A DNA stretch of 64,000 bases from Pelodera strongyloides (taxonomy: Eukaryota > Nematoda > Chromadorea > Rhabditida > Rhabditidae): NCBI GenBank assembly GCA_036852015.1, contig JAANDG010000288.1, positions 1 to 64,000 on the forward strand, given 5' to 3'. The position numbers were made by a program, and so were the translations under genes. A model generated the notes under the pieces. It was not told where the DNA came from. It saw only the letters and a list, made by a program, of their open reading frames with translations, and ran no database searches. Positions 1-11,053 of this stretch are shown piece by piece; position 1 is the first letter of the stretch; every line of letters starts with the position of its first letter.

Positions 1-1090
1 GTTGGTGGAAATTATATTCTAATATCTATATTATCTACTTGATTTTTCTTTTTCGTCGTCTCTCACGGCGTTGCGCTCTTTTTATGAGTATAATAAATAA
101 ATAAATAAATAAATAAACATTTGAGGAGGGAGGCGGCAGTCGAGACTTGAGACTGCATGTGTAATCTCTCATTGCCGATCGATTTATTTAGAATTATTGA
201 TATATTAATTTCGACATTGAAATTTTTGATTTTTATCATACTCTTCTTTAGTGGTTGAAGTGCACAACTCGTTGTTATATTTTCTCCACATTCCGAAAAG
301 TGCCAGCTATTTTTCCATTCACTCTAGATCTAGATGGAACTGTAATGGCGCGCGCCGAAATTAATATGCTCCTGCCTTCTTGCCAAACCTTTGCCAGTCT
401 GTGGCGAGACATTCGCGAGTTCATTGAGTATCCCGCATTTTCCATAGAAATTACTGTTTCCGATGGGAACACATCAAGCATGCGTAGAAGTCGCCGCGCC
501 GCATTATTCGGTCTCGTTCAGTTTTCATAATTTTCTTGGCATCAGCGGCATCGCATAACTCATCAAAGCACAATAAAACGACTTATTATTCAATTATTCT
601 CTTTTTTTTTGGCAAAAGGCTCTTTCGCCTTTTCATGGGTAAGTGCCAGTAAAATTTAGCAGTTTTTTAATGGTAAAATTTATCGACTGCAGTCCACTAC
701 CATAGAATAATAAACTGTCGTGGAAGAGAAAAACATAAAACCGTTTTATATATACTAGAAATACAAAAGGAACGAAGGCGTAGTTGCTCACATGACATGC
801 CTTCGTTGATTACACATCTTTCTCTCCTTCCTTGATTTCTTACTCGATTTGAATGTAAAGAAATTACCACTCTGTAATGTGGAACCCTACATATTTTTAT
901 CATGCCTGACCACTATGTGCAAATTGCAAATGATGTTGTGCGGCAAAAAATCAGAGAAGTGCGCCAGACTATTAGCACGCCGCTCGCTCAGCCTTCGCCA
1001 GATTCTCTTTTTTTTTCTGCGCGATTGCGTCAAAGGTTCGCGCTGCTGCTAACAACAAACTATTATTATTATATTACTCTTCAGCGACGG
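1..1090. other. Upstream non-coding stretch
   Basis: No convincing gene is seen. It holds a short AAATA tandem run near 97-118 and a minus-strand open stretch (275-481) without recognisable splice partners. A pyrimidine-rich stretch ending in AG at 1083-1084 looks like a spliced-leader or intron acceptor for the gene that begins at 1091. Confidence 0.4.
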
Positions 1091-2443
1091 ATGCTGCGTT
1101 CGTCCATATTTGTGCTCATCTTGTTCACAACAAAAGCAAGTTCCTGCAAGGACGATGAACTAATAGAAGAGACCACTGGTTGGCTTAAATCAGAACGCAA
1201 ATTTTAAGCTGCAAATCACAAGAGCCCGCTAATATCCAATTCAATTAATTTTTGGTATAGGCGACGAAGACCGTTGAAGAGGCTCATACTAAGCAACTAA
1301 GCTCGTAAATAACTATATTCGCGTTTATTTAATGAATAAACATTTTTGCGCTTCAAGGGCGTAAAAATAGCCTTTCAATACAGAGTTCAAAGCCTATGCC
1401 TTTTTCCGCAGAGGGTCTGAAAAGCATTATTTGTTTATTTTAATTACTAGTTTGTTTCATCTAGGCACAAAAATCTCGCATTTCAGCATCCGCAAATCCC
1501 ACGGAAACTACTACCACTACCACAGATGCTACGACTACAGGTGTTTTTCCGGATGTTTTCTTATTTCTATCCAAAGGGAATATATTCATGAATTGTTACC
1601 ATGGCTTGGTTTGAGTCCACAAATGTCAATGCAATACGTATTGAGAGTGCGGTGCACCTGCGGCGAACGTTTTACTAGGTATAAAACCATATACATATTT
1701 AGACTGCTTTATGGGATGCACACTTCTTCCGCCTGGCATGCCAGATGTTTGTCCATCATTCTATTTTGATTGCTATCCAGGGACACCAGATGTAATTTCA
1801 CTCATCAACCGAGGCTGTGGATCTTTCAGGTTCGGCATTTTTTGTTTTTTTACATGTACAATTCTTGTTTCAGTTTGAAACAGGATGTGTACTACATACA
1901 AAGGAAAACGAAATAATTACAAACCACCGAAAAACCATCGTTGGCCCGTCACCAAACGAAAACCACCTGGTTCGTGACCATTCTTGACCAGTTGATGACG
2001 GTTTTCGATGAAACTTCGTCACCACATTATCACGAACTGGTCACCAAATGGGTTCACCCCTTTCCTATGAATGAAACTATAAAAACAATAACTGCTGATT
2101 TATTCAAGGGTGGTTCAATCTTATTGTTCCCAAGAGGTCCTGCACAGTAGACAACGAGTTTTCCCTCCACGGCGGTTGCTTCAAAGTTGTCACGGGCTAG
2201 ACTCGAAATCTGGTTGCGTGTGTTAGAGGCTAAAGCGCTAGCAATGCCGGTCACTTACGCTATTCTGTTTATTTTAGTTGTCTGGAGACGTTCAACATCG
2301 GACTCCTGGCGCCTGATGGCACTACATATGGAGGTGCTTCAGTTCAATGCTATCCCAATGGAAGCCATTATTTTTCGATAGGTGGTCCCGGAGGTCAACT
2401 CATTGAAGTCGATGACTTTACTATCTTTTGTGGAACGGAGTAA
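1091..2443 (+). CDS. Secreted Thr-rich, eight-cysteine protein
   Basis: Four exons keep phase throughout: 1091-1178, 1487-1540, 1703-1829 and 2278-2443, giving 144 residues. The protein starts with a signal peptide (MLRSSIFVLILFTTKASS), has a short Thr-rich stalk (residues about 31-47) and ends in a domain with eight cysteines (the set includes DCFMGC, GCGS, SCLE and IFCGTE) and no membrane segment. It is therefore probably exported and disulphide-bonded. The family is not recognised; it resembles the many small nematode secreted or surface proteins with a Thr stalk and Cys domain, but no function can be assigned. The start is the first ATG after a CTTCAG acceptor that would suit trans-splicing. 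The last intron contains a repeat of the ggtgacca family (about 1925-2090). Confidence 0.7.
1925..2090. repeat. Interspersed repeat, ggtgacca family (copy 1)
   Basis: The stretch is rich in inverted copies of a motif like cgtcaccaaatgg. A closely related stretch lies at 31430-31620, with weaker ones at 43605-43705, 54985-55165 and 55845-55915. It lies inside the last intron of the secreted Cys-rich gene. Confidence 0.55.
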
Positions 2444-2679
2444 ATTTGTGACGCCAATTCCGAATACATTACTAAGTAAGAGCCTAACTGTATTGTTCAC
2501 AAAACATCGTGTTGAGATTTCGTGAAGCGAAATACATCATGCCATTAGCACGGTGTTTTGAGAGGCAAATTTCCATCAAAATTAAAACTATTTTAGTGAA
2601 AGCGTGCTTTTAGATTATTAGAGCAGACAATTATGTTCTCGGAAGGAAGCATGTGGCTTTAGTCCTATACAGCACAGGA

Positions 2680-2900
2680 AAGTGAAAACCCCGATTATTT
2701 AAAAAAAACCTTCGCCCCAATTCTTTCAAAAACCCGATCAAGTCCCGAATGAAATGATCGGGGCATAATTGGGAAGACCCGATTCTTTCAAAAAAACACC
2801 AATTTCGCCCCGATCATTTGTCGAAAAACCCCGATTTCGCTCCGATTATATGCCAAAACCCCGATTTTTTTGAGGGACTTGATCGGGGTTTTTGGTTTCC
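2680..2900. repeat. CCCCGATT-rich degenerate tandem repeat
   Basis: Irregularly spaced accccgattt/aaatcgggg motifs with A-rich spacers, ending in an inverted half (gatcggggttttt). No other copy is seen in the window. Confidence 0.6.
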
Positions 2901-3603
2901 CATGAGGGATCAGCGAGGGTATACGGATCACAGATTCACAGATGTTTGCTTGGACAAAGGGTAGGAAATACAACAATCGCAGAACCATTAATCAACACAA
3001 CACGTTGAAACACACCTTCCTCGGGAAATCTTTATTATTTGAGGAGGGTGAATGAGTAGTGAACCAAAGCTTCGAAGAATTGTAAGCATGTATGCTTGCA
3101 CCAGCCAGACTATAGTCTCGAAAGCACTGGAAACCGCCAAATATTTCAAAGCACAGTGATTGTAAAGATTGAGTCCCTGCTGTGTCGTCTCTCCACCCTC
3201 GACAGTCCGACGAGTAGAAGACCAGAACTAAAATAAATCAAATAAAGTGAACTCCCTATAAACTGCAGCAATGAAGATAAGTGTACCAAGTGAAACTGAA
3301 TCCGCAGAAACTATGTACCGACTTTTGCATGCGTTTTGAGATTCACGACTGCGCATCTACGGCAGACTATTTCCGCAGAGTTGGCCATCGGAATAAACAA
3401 AACATTGCGATACCTTATTGATTGTGTTAAGGAGGTCGTTCGTACAATAATTGAAGAGACGCAGACATCCAGTGGTAACAGTTTCTTGAATCACTACGGT
3501 GCTCAGCAGTTATAAGAGAGTACGGTAGGAAGGAGCAGTTGAAGCTAACGAGGCAGAAAGACTCGACATCGATACACTGGTTCTAATCTGAAAGAGAAAA
3601 CCT

Positions 3604-3915
3604 TTACTCCGTTAATGAATCCCGAGCATTTTCCGAGAAACTTTGCGTTTCCGAGGATTTTCCGCGGATTCTCCGAGTATTCTCCGAGAAGATTCTCGGA
3701 AAAAGCTCGGAAACTTTGAGGTTCTCGGGCCGAGCTCGGAAAATAGGCGGGCCGAGCTCGGGAGCTGTCTGTTTGTCCGTTTCCGAGCATTTCCCTCGGA
3801 TTTTCCGAGCATTTTCCGAGAAACTTTGCGTTTCCGAGCTTTTTCCGACTAAAAACCTAGTAGGAAAATAGTAAAAAACTAGCTGGTTTTTCCGCGGGAA
3901 ATGCTCGGAAACAAA
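3604..3915. repeat. TTCCGAG satellite block
   Basis: About 310 bp of alternating ttttccgag and ctcggaaa units with a larger internal echo: the segment near 3619-3655 (gagcattttccgagaaac) recurs near 3800-3836. It is open in several frames on both strands, as expected of a low-complexity repeat. Confidence 0.65.
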
Positions 3916-5329
3916 TATCATAGTCGAATGGGGATGTACAGAGTTACAAAGAGAGAGATAGAAAGTGAGAGTGAAGATAAGAGACCAAATAACAAATAGA
4001 GAAGCAGAGATAACTACTAAAAAACTGCTAGAAATACGGAGATAAACACGTTTTAGCGCCTGGAATAAATTCCCTCTTATTCAAGGGTAACCACGCATTC
4101 ATACGACTTGTTTCGCTGAGGTTCAAGATATAAGTGTGCGTCCTCAATGGCGACGGACGTTCTCGAACAGGTCACTGACGACCGTGTTGACATGGTACTG
4201 TAGGATGTGGCTCCTCCCCACCTTCGTCTTTATAGTAGAGGCACGAAGGTCACATCAGCCTGAATTATAAAAAGTCTAGTTCGGAATTCACATTGAGAAG
4301 AGTCGTAAACTCTTTTGTTGGCCAGCAGCATGCAGTACTTGGTCGGAAAAATGTACCCTTTTTGAAGCGAAGTCAAGTAAAATCAACGCAGTCAAAGAGA
4401 GCGAGAGAAAGACTTACATTTCCATCCCACCCCCTTGAGCTTGAGCGTGCTCCATTCTTCGGACGTTGTTTAGTAGAGGTCTGGCACGTCGCACGTCCCG
4501 CAGAGACCAGTGTAGACGACGAGTTCCAGATGGCAATGTTCTTGAGTTCCTGAAGGGGGCGCTCATGTGTCAATCGCCGGTCTTCGTCAATCTACCAGCA
4601 GTGCATCGAAGTTGAACCGTCATGAAAAGGACGAAGAAGAAGAAAAAGTGGCACGATTCGGAAAACACAAGTGGTATGTTATAATCAGCTATCCAAGATG
4701 AACGACACACTGAGCTTAAAAAAACCTTGTAATTAGTGTAATTCAACAGTGTTACGAAATATGGAAATAGGCACAATTAACTAGAAAGCTAATTCCATGT
4801 TTTCCCAAGAATCCAGTTCTTCAAAAATCAAAGAGTATTCGCGCAACCTAATGCCCCAAGTAAATTACGCGCTCTAACGGCTCTAAATCGCTCTCTCGGA
4901 GTCACCCGGTCAATTCGGAGAACGTTATAGCGCGCGCCCACGCGGGGGCACGTTATAAAATGGGGGCACAATTGCTCTCTCGGAGTAGCCCGGCCCGACC
5001 AATTGTGCTACCCTTTTCAATACGTGATCTATCTAGGGCATTAGATCACAGGTATACTTTTTGATTAGTGAAGCACTAGGTTCTGGAGAAAACTGAAAAC
5101 AAAGCACGCGTTGCATAATTGGGTAAAGTAAGAGCGCTGTAAGGTGCTTCTAATGTACTGTAAAGGGAAAGTGATACCGATAATTTCTTAGAGCTCATAA
5201 GAAAGACATTTTCTAGACTTGTGCCGGAAACGTATGGGTAAACAATTTTTTTCAATGTGATAATCATGCCAGAGTGCGGATGGATAAAGATGCCAGTTTT
5301 TATGTGAATTACTATGAAACCTAGCTCAC

Positions 5330-5482
5330 CGCATTGTCCGCATCGTCCCTGAGCTATCCATGGGTATCCTCGACGGCGATCTCGATGATGACGTCCTGGA
5401 AGCCAAGGACAGGCAGGACTGCGTAAACCTCGGGAAGTAGGGGAAGCCTGAGCTGGTTCTGCTTCAGTCGTGGCTCTCCATT
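5330..5482 (-). pseudogene. Decayed copy of the neighbouring exon
   Basis: This stretch aligns with the minus-strand open exon at 5722-5864 and keeps the same GTGAGC donor. It has a one-base deletion just after the start region and an in-frame TAG where the sister copy reads TAT, so it can no longer encode the same product. Confidence 0.45.
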
Positions 5483-5721
5483 CAGTCGGTACGAACGTCA
5501 ACGACACTTTAAATGACATATGGAAATGACACACATGTGGAAACGGAAATGGGCAATAGTTATGTGGAAACGGAAAAAGGCAATAGTTTTTTAATTAAAG
5601 CATTTGTTTCAATATGATACGGATATCAGGGTGTGGATGATTAAAGACGTCGCTTTGCCTTGTATTTATCCATTTGATTGTATGATTATTATGAAACCCG
5701 ATGATACTTGGAATTAGCTCA

Positions 5722-5864
5722 CCGTCATCCTTGAGATATCCGTGGGCATCCTCGATGGCGATATCGTTGACGACGTACTGGAAGTCGTCGATATGCAGGG
5801 CCACATGGACCTCAGGAAGTAGGTGAAGTCTGAGCTGGATCTGCTTCACATCATGACCCTCCAT
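5722..5864 (-). CDS. Unassigned exon-like open stretch
   Basis: On the minus strand this copy reads openly from an ATG (MEGHDVKQIQ...) for 47 residues and ends at a good donor (GACG followed by GTGAGC). The sister copy about 370 bp away has lost the frame. No family is recognised and no upstream or downstream exon could be joined with confidence. It could be the surviving exon of a small gene or a relic. Confidence 0.3.
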
Positions 5865-6383
5865 TCAGCCGACACGAGCGTCAACGACACAGTTTAGGCT
5901 TCGATGTCACCGATCTTCGTAGATTCCTGTCGCCAGCGATGTCTCGACGGCAGGAAATCCCAAACAGAAAAGAAAGAGAGAGGAAATCTAGCAGAATCCT
6001 AGGTTCTTATGTACCAACAGTGTTGCGAAATATGTAAATAGGCACAATTAACTAGAAAGCGAATTCCAAATTTTCCCAAGAATCCAGTCATCAAAAATCA
6101 AAGAGTATTCGCGCAACCTAATGCCCCAAGTAAATTACGCGCTCTAAATCGTTCTCTCGGAGTCACCCGGTCAATTCGGAGACCTTTATAGCGCGCGCCC
6201 ACGCGGGAGCACGTTATAAAATGGGGGCACAATTGCTCTCTCGGAGTAGCCCGGCCCGACCAATTGTGGTACCCTTTTCAATACGTGATCTATTTAGGGT
6301 ATTAGATCACAAGCGTACTTTTTTGATTAGTGAAGAACTAGGTTCTTGAGAAAACAAAGAGTGCGTTGGATTATTTCATAAAG

Positions 6384-6525
6384 TCAGAGCGTTGATATCT
6401 GAAACTGGCTCATCGAGGAGTCGGTGATCTTTGAGCTCGACGGGGCACTGCTGATAACAAGTAGAAGCGGAGCCATTGCATTCCATACCGTCTCGAGCCG
6501 CTCGAGCACGAACGCCGGAGAATTG
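6384..6525 (-). CDS. Possible terminal exon, minus strand
   Basis: Preceded on the minus strand by a CTTTTAG acceptor, this stretch reads openly for about 46 residues (it includes FVLERLETVWNAMAPLLL) to a TGA. The composition looks coding and amphipathic, but no upstream exon or family is recognised. It lies just past the duplication cluster and may belong to the same lost minus-strand gene. Confidence 0.3.
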
Positions 6526-6562
6526 CTAAAAGCAAGACACATTACAGGTATAGGTATTAAGC

Positions 6563-6692
6563 AAAGATAAATGTAGGGCTACATAAAACAGCAACAAGAA
6601 AACAGCAAAGATAAATGTAGGGCTACATAAAACAGCAACGAGAAAACAGCAAAGATAAATGTAGCGCTACATAAAACAGCAACGAGAAACGC
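6563..6692. repeat. Three 44-bp tandem repeats
   Basis: Three near-identical units begin at about 6565, 6609 and 6653; each contains gataaatgtagggctac and aaaacagcaac. Confidence 0.85.
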
Positions 6693-7920
6693 AGCGAATC
6701 GGTCACTAGCAGTAGGAAGAGAAGAAATAAAGGGAAATTCAGAACATGCACCATATACAGTGTAAAGAGCGGACGCACTGGTATAATGGTGACTAGTGAT
6801 CTGACTGGGCTGACCAAACACACGTCTGTTTTCGTACGCTAATTGGAATTTGCATGTTGCGTTGATTATGCTATGCTAATTTTCCGTGTTTTGGGTTTGT
6901 TGCACGTGGACACAAAAGTCAGACATGAGGAACGTCACAGCACCCAGTGAGATACGTTTCAAGATATTTATAATAGATACTCCGAATTGTTCATGCAATC
7001 AAACGAACATAAAGCTCAGATTGATAATACAGATCAAATAAAAGAGCAAAATCCCCGCAAGCCAAGATTCTTGGACCTAACGTCCAGCCAATAGTAATCT
7101 AACAACATAAAACTGTACATGAAAACAGGCGCGAAACTGAAAACAGGCGCATCATATCACACACGACGCCCGGCAAGTCGCTGCGAATCATAGTTTAGGA
7201 ATGGATAAAGAGCGCGCGAAGTGTGAATATTTAAACGTCCCCAAGGCTACTGTAGGTTTGCTGTGCAATAAATATGTATACTGCTCATAGCAAATCATGG
7301 GTGATGTAATTTCTGAATTTACGTAGACGAGAACTGCTCCAAAGCTGTGTTTTTATTTTATTTATAACTCTTTATTAATTAAGTTACATTACATCAGATA
7401 GGTTTCATGAAATTAAACGCTAATTTCTATTAGTGCAAGGTTTAACTGTCAACCGAGAAAGTTTATCTAAGGCTTTTTTATGCCGTATTCCCTCAGAAAA
7501 AAAGAAATGCCTAGATAATTGCATATATTTTCCATCATAACTGGGTCATACATTCCTTTTGAGAATTGGAGCAATTGATTTATACTTCACACACGTAGAT
7601 CCACTGCAGGAATCTGTTCATGCTGACAATGTGAACAAAACGAGCATGATATCAACGAAAGTATATAAAGTTGGAAGCGTTTTTTGTTTGCTTGATTAAT
7701 CGTTTCTTTGTTTGGATGACGTGCGTATGCTCACGAAGTAAGATCTGTTCAGTAGTCCACATTCTTGTGCACTGAGCTATCTCACATCTAGAGCGCCGCC
7801 TGCAGATAATCTCAAGAAAGACTGCATATACTATATACAGAAGTTGCGTGATGTATCGGTTGGGCGAGTATCTGGCAAAAAGGGTTCAGAGGACACCACA
7901 AAACTAAAATAAAGTATGGT
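6693..7920. other. Intergenic, no gene seen
   Basis: AT-rich sequence with no supported exon, RNA gene or repeat apart from short homopolymer tracts. Confidence 0.4.
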
Positions 7921-8067
7921 ATGCACTGTGGTGCTGCGCTCATTGTGATTTTATTTGCTATATTTTTCAAGGTAACGTCAAGTACAAAATATCTAACGAA
8001 GTTTTTCCCGGTGATTTTTCAATACCCTTATGAAATTGGCGACAGAGAGGAAAACTGTCCGCAGTAG
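7921..8067 (+). CDS. Possible 48-residue secreted peptide
   Basis: An ATG opens a 48-residue frame that begins with a hydrophobic segment (MHCGAALIVILFAIFFK) resembling a signal peptide, followed by a short polar tail with one cysteine (REENCPQ) and a TAG. A potential donor (AAGGTAACG) directly follows the hydrophobic segment, so this may instead be a first exon of a longer gene. No family recognised. Confidence 0.25.
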   Translation: MHCGAALIVILFAIFFKVTSSTKYLTKFFPVIFQYPYEIGDREENCPQ

Positions 8068-9400
8068 TACGTATTATGAGATTCAAAGCTGCGTTGTAAG
8101 TATACTGTTTCGAAAATTATAGAGGACGCTCAAATTTATTATGAGCTATTTGTGTTCGATTTCTGTGCTGGAGTGTGCTGCAACAAGAAATATATTCAAA
8201 CATAGACTAAGCACTTTATAGTCAGTATAAAATAAAACTAGTGAGCTCAATGAGGTTTCGTCCAGACTTTGCCTACAACGCCCTAGATTTTCATATCAGT
8301 TTTTCGTCAAGCACATCCCGAGTCGCACCGGTACGAAGCCTGCCCAATGCTCCCAAACTCCCAAAAAAGCTCCCAAACTTCACATATCACCATTCATTCT
8401 TCGACTCTAAAAACACAGCTGTCTCTAACGTCGAGATGGCGGTTCCCCTTTTTGTTGATTGTGCATTAGAGGCTGGGTTGTGCATAATAATTTGCATATT
8501 CATTGTGAATATGACCCTTTGTAGCGGGTGACCTCTCCTGGGGCAATGCAAATCAACCGTCAAGCACAGCTGGGCACAGTGCGCGAGCTTTTGACGATAA
8601 AAACGCATGGTTCATTGATAATTGTTTGGAATATTAATGTTGATTTACTGAGAGGTATCCTTGATGAGACTGTCTGAACAAATATATAATTAAATCTTTA
8701 CTATGATTTAAAAAGTGTTGTATCCAGGTGTTGTTCAACATAACATTTAAAAAATCGAAACAAACTGTAATATTTTTTTGGTGGGGTACTGAAAACTGGG
8801 TATAAATTTATTCCCTTTTAAATTTGGATTTTCATGATTAATGATTAGCCTTAAAAACAATCAATACTGACTTCCTAATTCCTATTTTGCATGATAATTT
8901 GGAAGCTGGAAACGCAGGGTTCCCTCATTACAGTATTCCCAGGATCTTCCCACTACCTCATAAAAGCCTTTGGGGTGACATTCTTGTCTCTCAGTGCCCT
9001 TATATGACTTGGGTCACAATTGTTTGCCCTTTCCTTCTTCTCCTCTGCATATCTCCACTCTTCTATTAGTTATTTGCATTAGATAACCTCCAACATACAA
9101 CAAACGCATGGGCACCGAGGCACGCACGATATAACCCCATGAGATGTTCAAATTTCTACAGCGATGAGAAAATGCGCAAGATTTTCTGGAAAGTATCTAC
9201 TAATGATAATTTTCTATACAAATTTTTAAGACAGACCTGGTGCAGGACTACAAGTTTCTGTGAATTTGGTCTTTCACTGCGACGCGCCCTTTTCTAGCTG
9301 TAGTGTAGAACCTGTAGTTTCCAGTGTGTTTATATGTATATGAGCTTAAATGAAGACTTACGGTATTTCCAATGGACTTTTGGCAGGAAATCTTCAATCT
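8068..9400. other. Intergenic, no gene seen
   Basis: No supported exon. Short open frames exist in all phases but lack splice partners or recognisable domains. Confidence 0.4.
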
Positions 9401-9545
9401 GAGGCTGTATTCACCAACACGCAGGGAGCCCTCCCTGGCCTCCCCAGGGAGCTAAAGAGTGTGTGGTGCGTGCGAGAGCAGACGAGATTCAGAGCTCCCG
9501 TGAGCCTAAGGAGGGCTCCCTGTGTGTTGGTGAATACGGCCTCAG
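9401..9545. mobile_element. Inverted-repeat element, family B (copy 1)
   Basis: About 145 bp with near-perfect terminal inverted repeats (gaggctgtattcaccaac ... gttggtgaatacggcctc). The interior palindrome carries agggagccctccct. It matches two copies near 30.0 and 30.8 kb. Structure and size fit a MITE. Confidence 0.8.
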
Positions 9546-9700
9546 ACCCTTTAATTAGTCCGTCCGTTTGTCCGCTTGTCTGTCCGTTCGTTTGTCCCAT
9601 CGTCGTCTGTCCGTCTGTCGGGAACCAAGTCCAAGTGCCCGTCCCCTCCGGTGACCTCGATGACCTCCTGTTGCAGATAGCTGATGTAATGGACAACCAG
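9546..9700. repeat. GTCTGTCCGTC-rich run and ggtgacctcg motif
   Basis: A run of gtccgtccgtttgtc-like units is followed by a segment (cctccggtgacctcgatgac) that recurs in shortened form at about 10260-10290, indicating a dispersed low-complexity repeat. Confidence 0.45.
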
Positions 9701-9830
9701 TTGACCGGACAACTAGCAGAAAGCGGTCTGTTGTATTCTTTCTTACGACATTGGGACATAATTACTGCAACAGTTACGTTACGATGTTTTCATAACAGTT
9801 ACGTTAAGATGTCATTCACCATCCCACTCA

Positions 9831-10008
9831 TTAAAGCGGTATTACATCCGGTTTTTGAATAGTCTGATGGACATGTGCCTTCCTATGTATTTACGTATGC
9901 TAAGTGGGGCTGTAGATTTCATATTCTAATCATGAGCTTTCGCACATAATGCATGGGATTGAAGTTATTCAATACACGTCTCAAAAACCGGTTGTTGTCC
10001 TGTTTTAA
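9831..10008. mobile_element. TTAAAGCGGTAT inverted-repeat element
   Basis: Starts ttaaagcggtattacatccgg and ends with the diverged complement (aaaaaccggttgttgtcctg). It belongs to the same broad group as the ten TTAAAGCGAAAT elements of the window. Confidence 0.6.
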
Positions 10009-11053
10009 TGAGATACGGATGAAGAGTCAAAGTGCCAGAAACCTTGATATCGATTACTCGATTACAACATCTGTTGTTGAAAAATGTATGGTGTCCTTTA
10101 CCAATTACTGAATACTGAATGACAGCAAGTCCAAGGGCCATCATTTCCGTCACGTTTTCTAAATTCTCCATTTTTTTCGTCGTAATCCCCATTGCTCATC
10201 AGAATGGTTGGTCCGCCGGTCGGCAGATTGGGCCTTTTCTATTCACAACAAGAACACCGACTGTCCTCCGGTGACCTCGGTGACCCCTGTTGCACTGTGT
10301 GTGTGCTGGGGTGCGAGAGCGTTTTTGTGATGTAAGGGTATGAGCGATGGTGGGCGGGCACCATTAGGGACACCCTAGCATTGGGACATACCCCACTCTG
10401 GTACCGCTCAGGACGTCCAGGGTGCCCAGCTGTAGAATAGCGTGAAGCGCTAAAATAGTCAGGTTTTTAGTCAAACCTCACTTTTTCAGCTCCCACCCTA
10501 TTTTTTACTATCACTGCATTCTGACACTCTTTATGTATTCACTTCTCTAGACAGGACATCAAGGCATATTCCAAGTTAGATCCATTACTACAAGTTATTC
10601 AGAAGCTCCGCCCATTTATTACTGTAATCCTTTTGTTTTCTACACCACAGAATGACCCAGCCATTCACTTTTCAAACGCCGCTTATTGGGTACGTTTCAC
10701 AAAGATTACAAAGAATGGCCTTAACGACTGTGTAGTTGTTTGCTGCCGGCTCGTGCATAACCGTCCTAAAAAGATACGAATTCTGATCACCTGAACTCTT
10801 TTGCCGTTTTCTTGCCATTAAAATGCATGCACTTCAAAATTAAATGTAAACCATTGAAATTCAGAATTGTAATATATATTGAAACAGTCTGGTCAGTTCT
10901 ATTCCGCTGTATATTCACACAGTCATTTGTGTATAACTCAAAAAGGCACAAAAACGCTTGTAGGTGAATTTGTCCAGTCTTCAAAACCCGGATGTTATAC
11001 CGCTTTGATGTTACTTGTTTTTCTTTAGTTGTCCAGCCGAACTTCCGCAATCC
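10009..11053. other. Region upstream of the bZIP gene
   Basis: No supported gene. A stretch at 10551-10689 follows a CTTCTCTAG acceptor and is open in one frame, and 11029-11053 is open in frame with the bZIP start after a TTTCTTTAG acceptor, so the bZIP gene may have a further 5' exon. The phases of these two stretches do not match each other. Confidence 0.35.

Larger units (their letters stand above)
2444..4100. other. Intergenic region with two simple satellites
   Basis: No gene seen. 2680-2900 is built from degenerate copies of a CCCCGATT motif on both strands. 3604-3915 is built from degenerate copies of a TTTCCGAG/CTCGGAAA motif. The long open frames over these blocks come from the repeat, not from coding pressure. 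Confidence 0.6.
4116..6345. repeat. Decayed local duplication cluster
   Basis: Block U (4747-5075) is repeated as U' (6013-6345): both carry gcgcaacctaatgccccaag, the GC-rich gcgcgcccacgcggg core and caatacgtgatctat. Between them lie two related blocks V1 (about 5255-5510) and V2 (about 5610-5880), each with a minus-strand exon-like core ending in a GTGAGCT donor. A weaker third relative of the V core may lie at about 4116-4200. The order U-V1-V2-U' suggests repeated local duplication followed by decay. Confidence 0.6.

Noticed and set aside
3604..3921. Overlapping 66-105 residue frames with ENARKIRGK-like repeats
   Set aside because: Product of the TTCCGAG satellite, open in several frames at once.
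9350..9862. 170-residue open frame and its antisense partner
   Set aside because: It covers a family B inverted-repeat element and a GTCTGTCCGTC run; both strands are open because of the palindrome.
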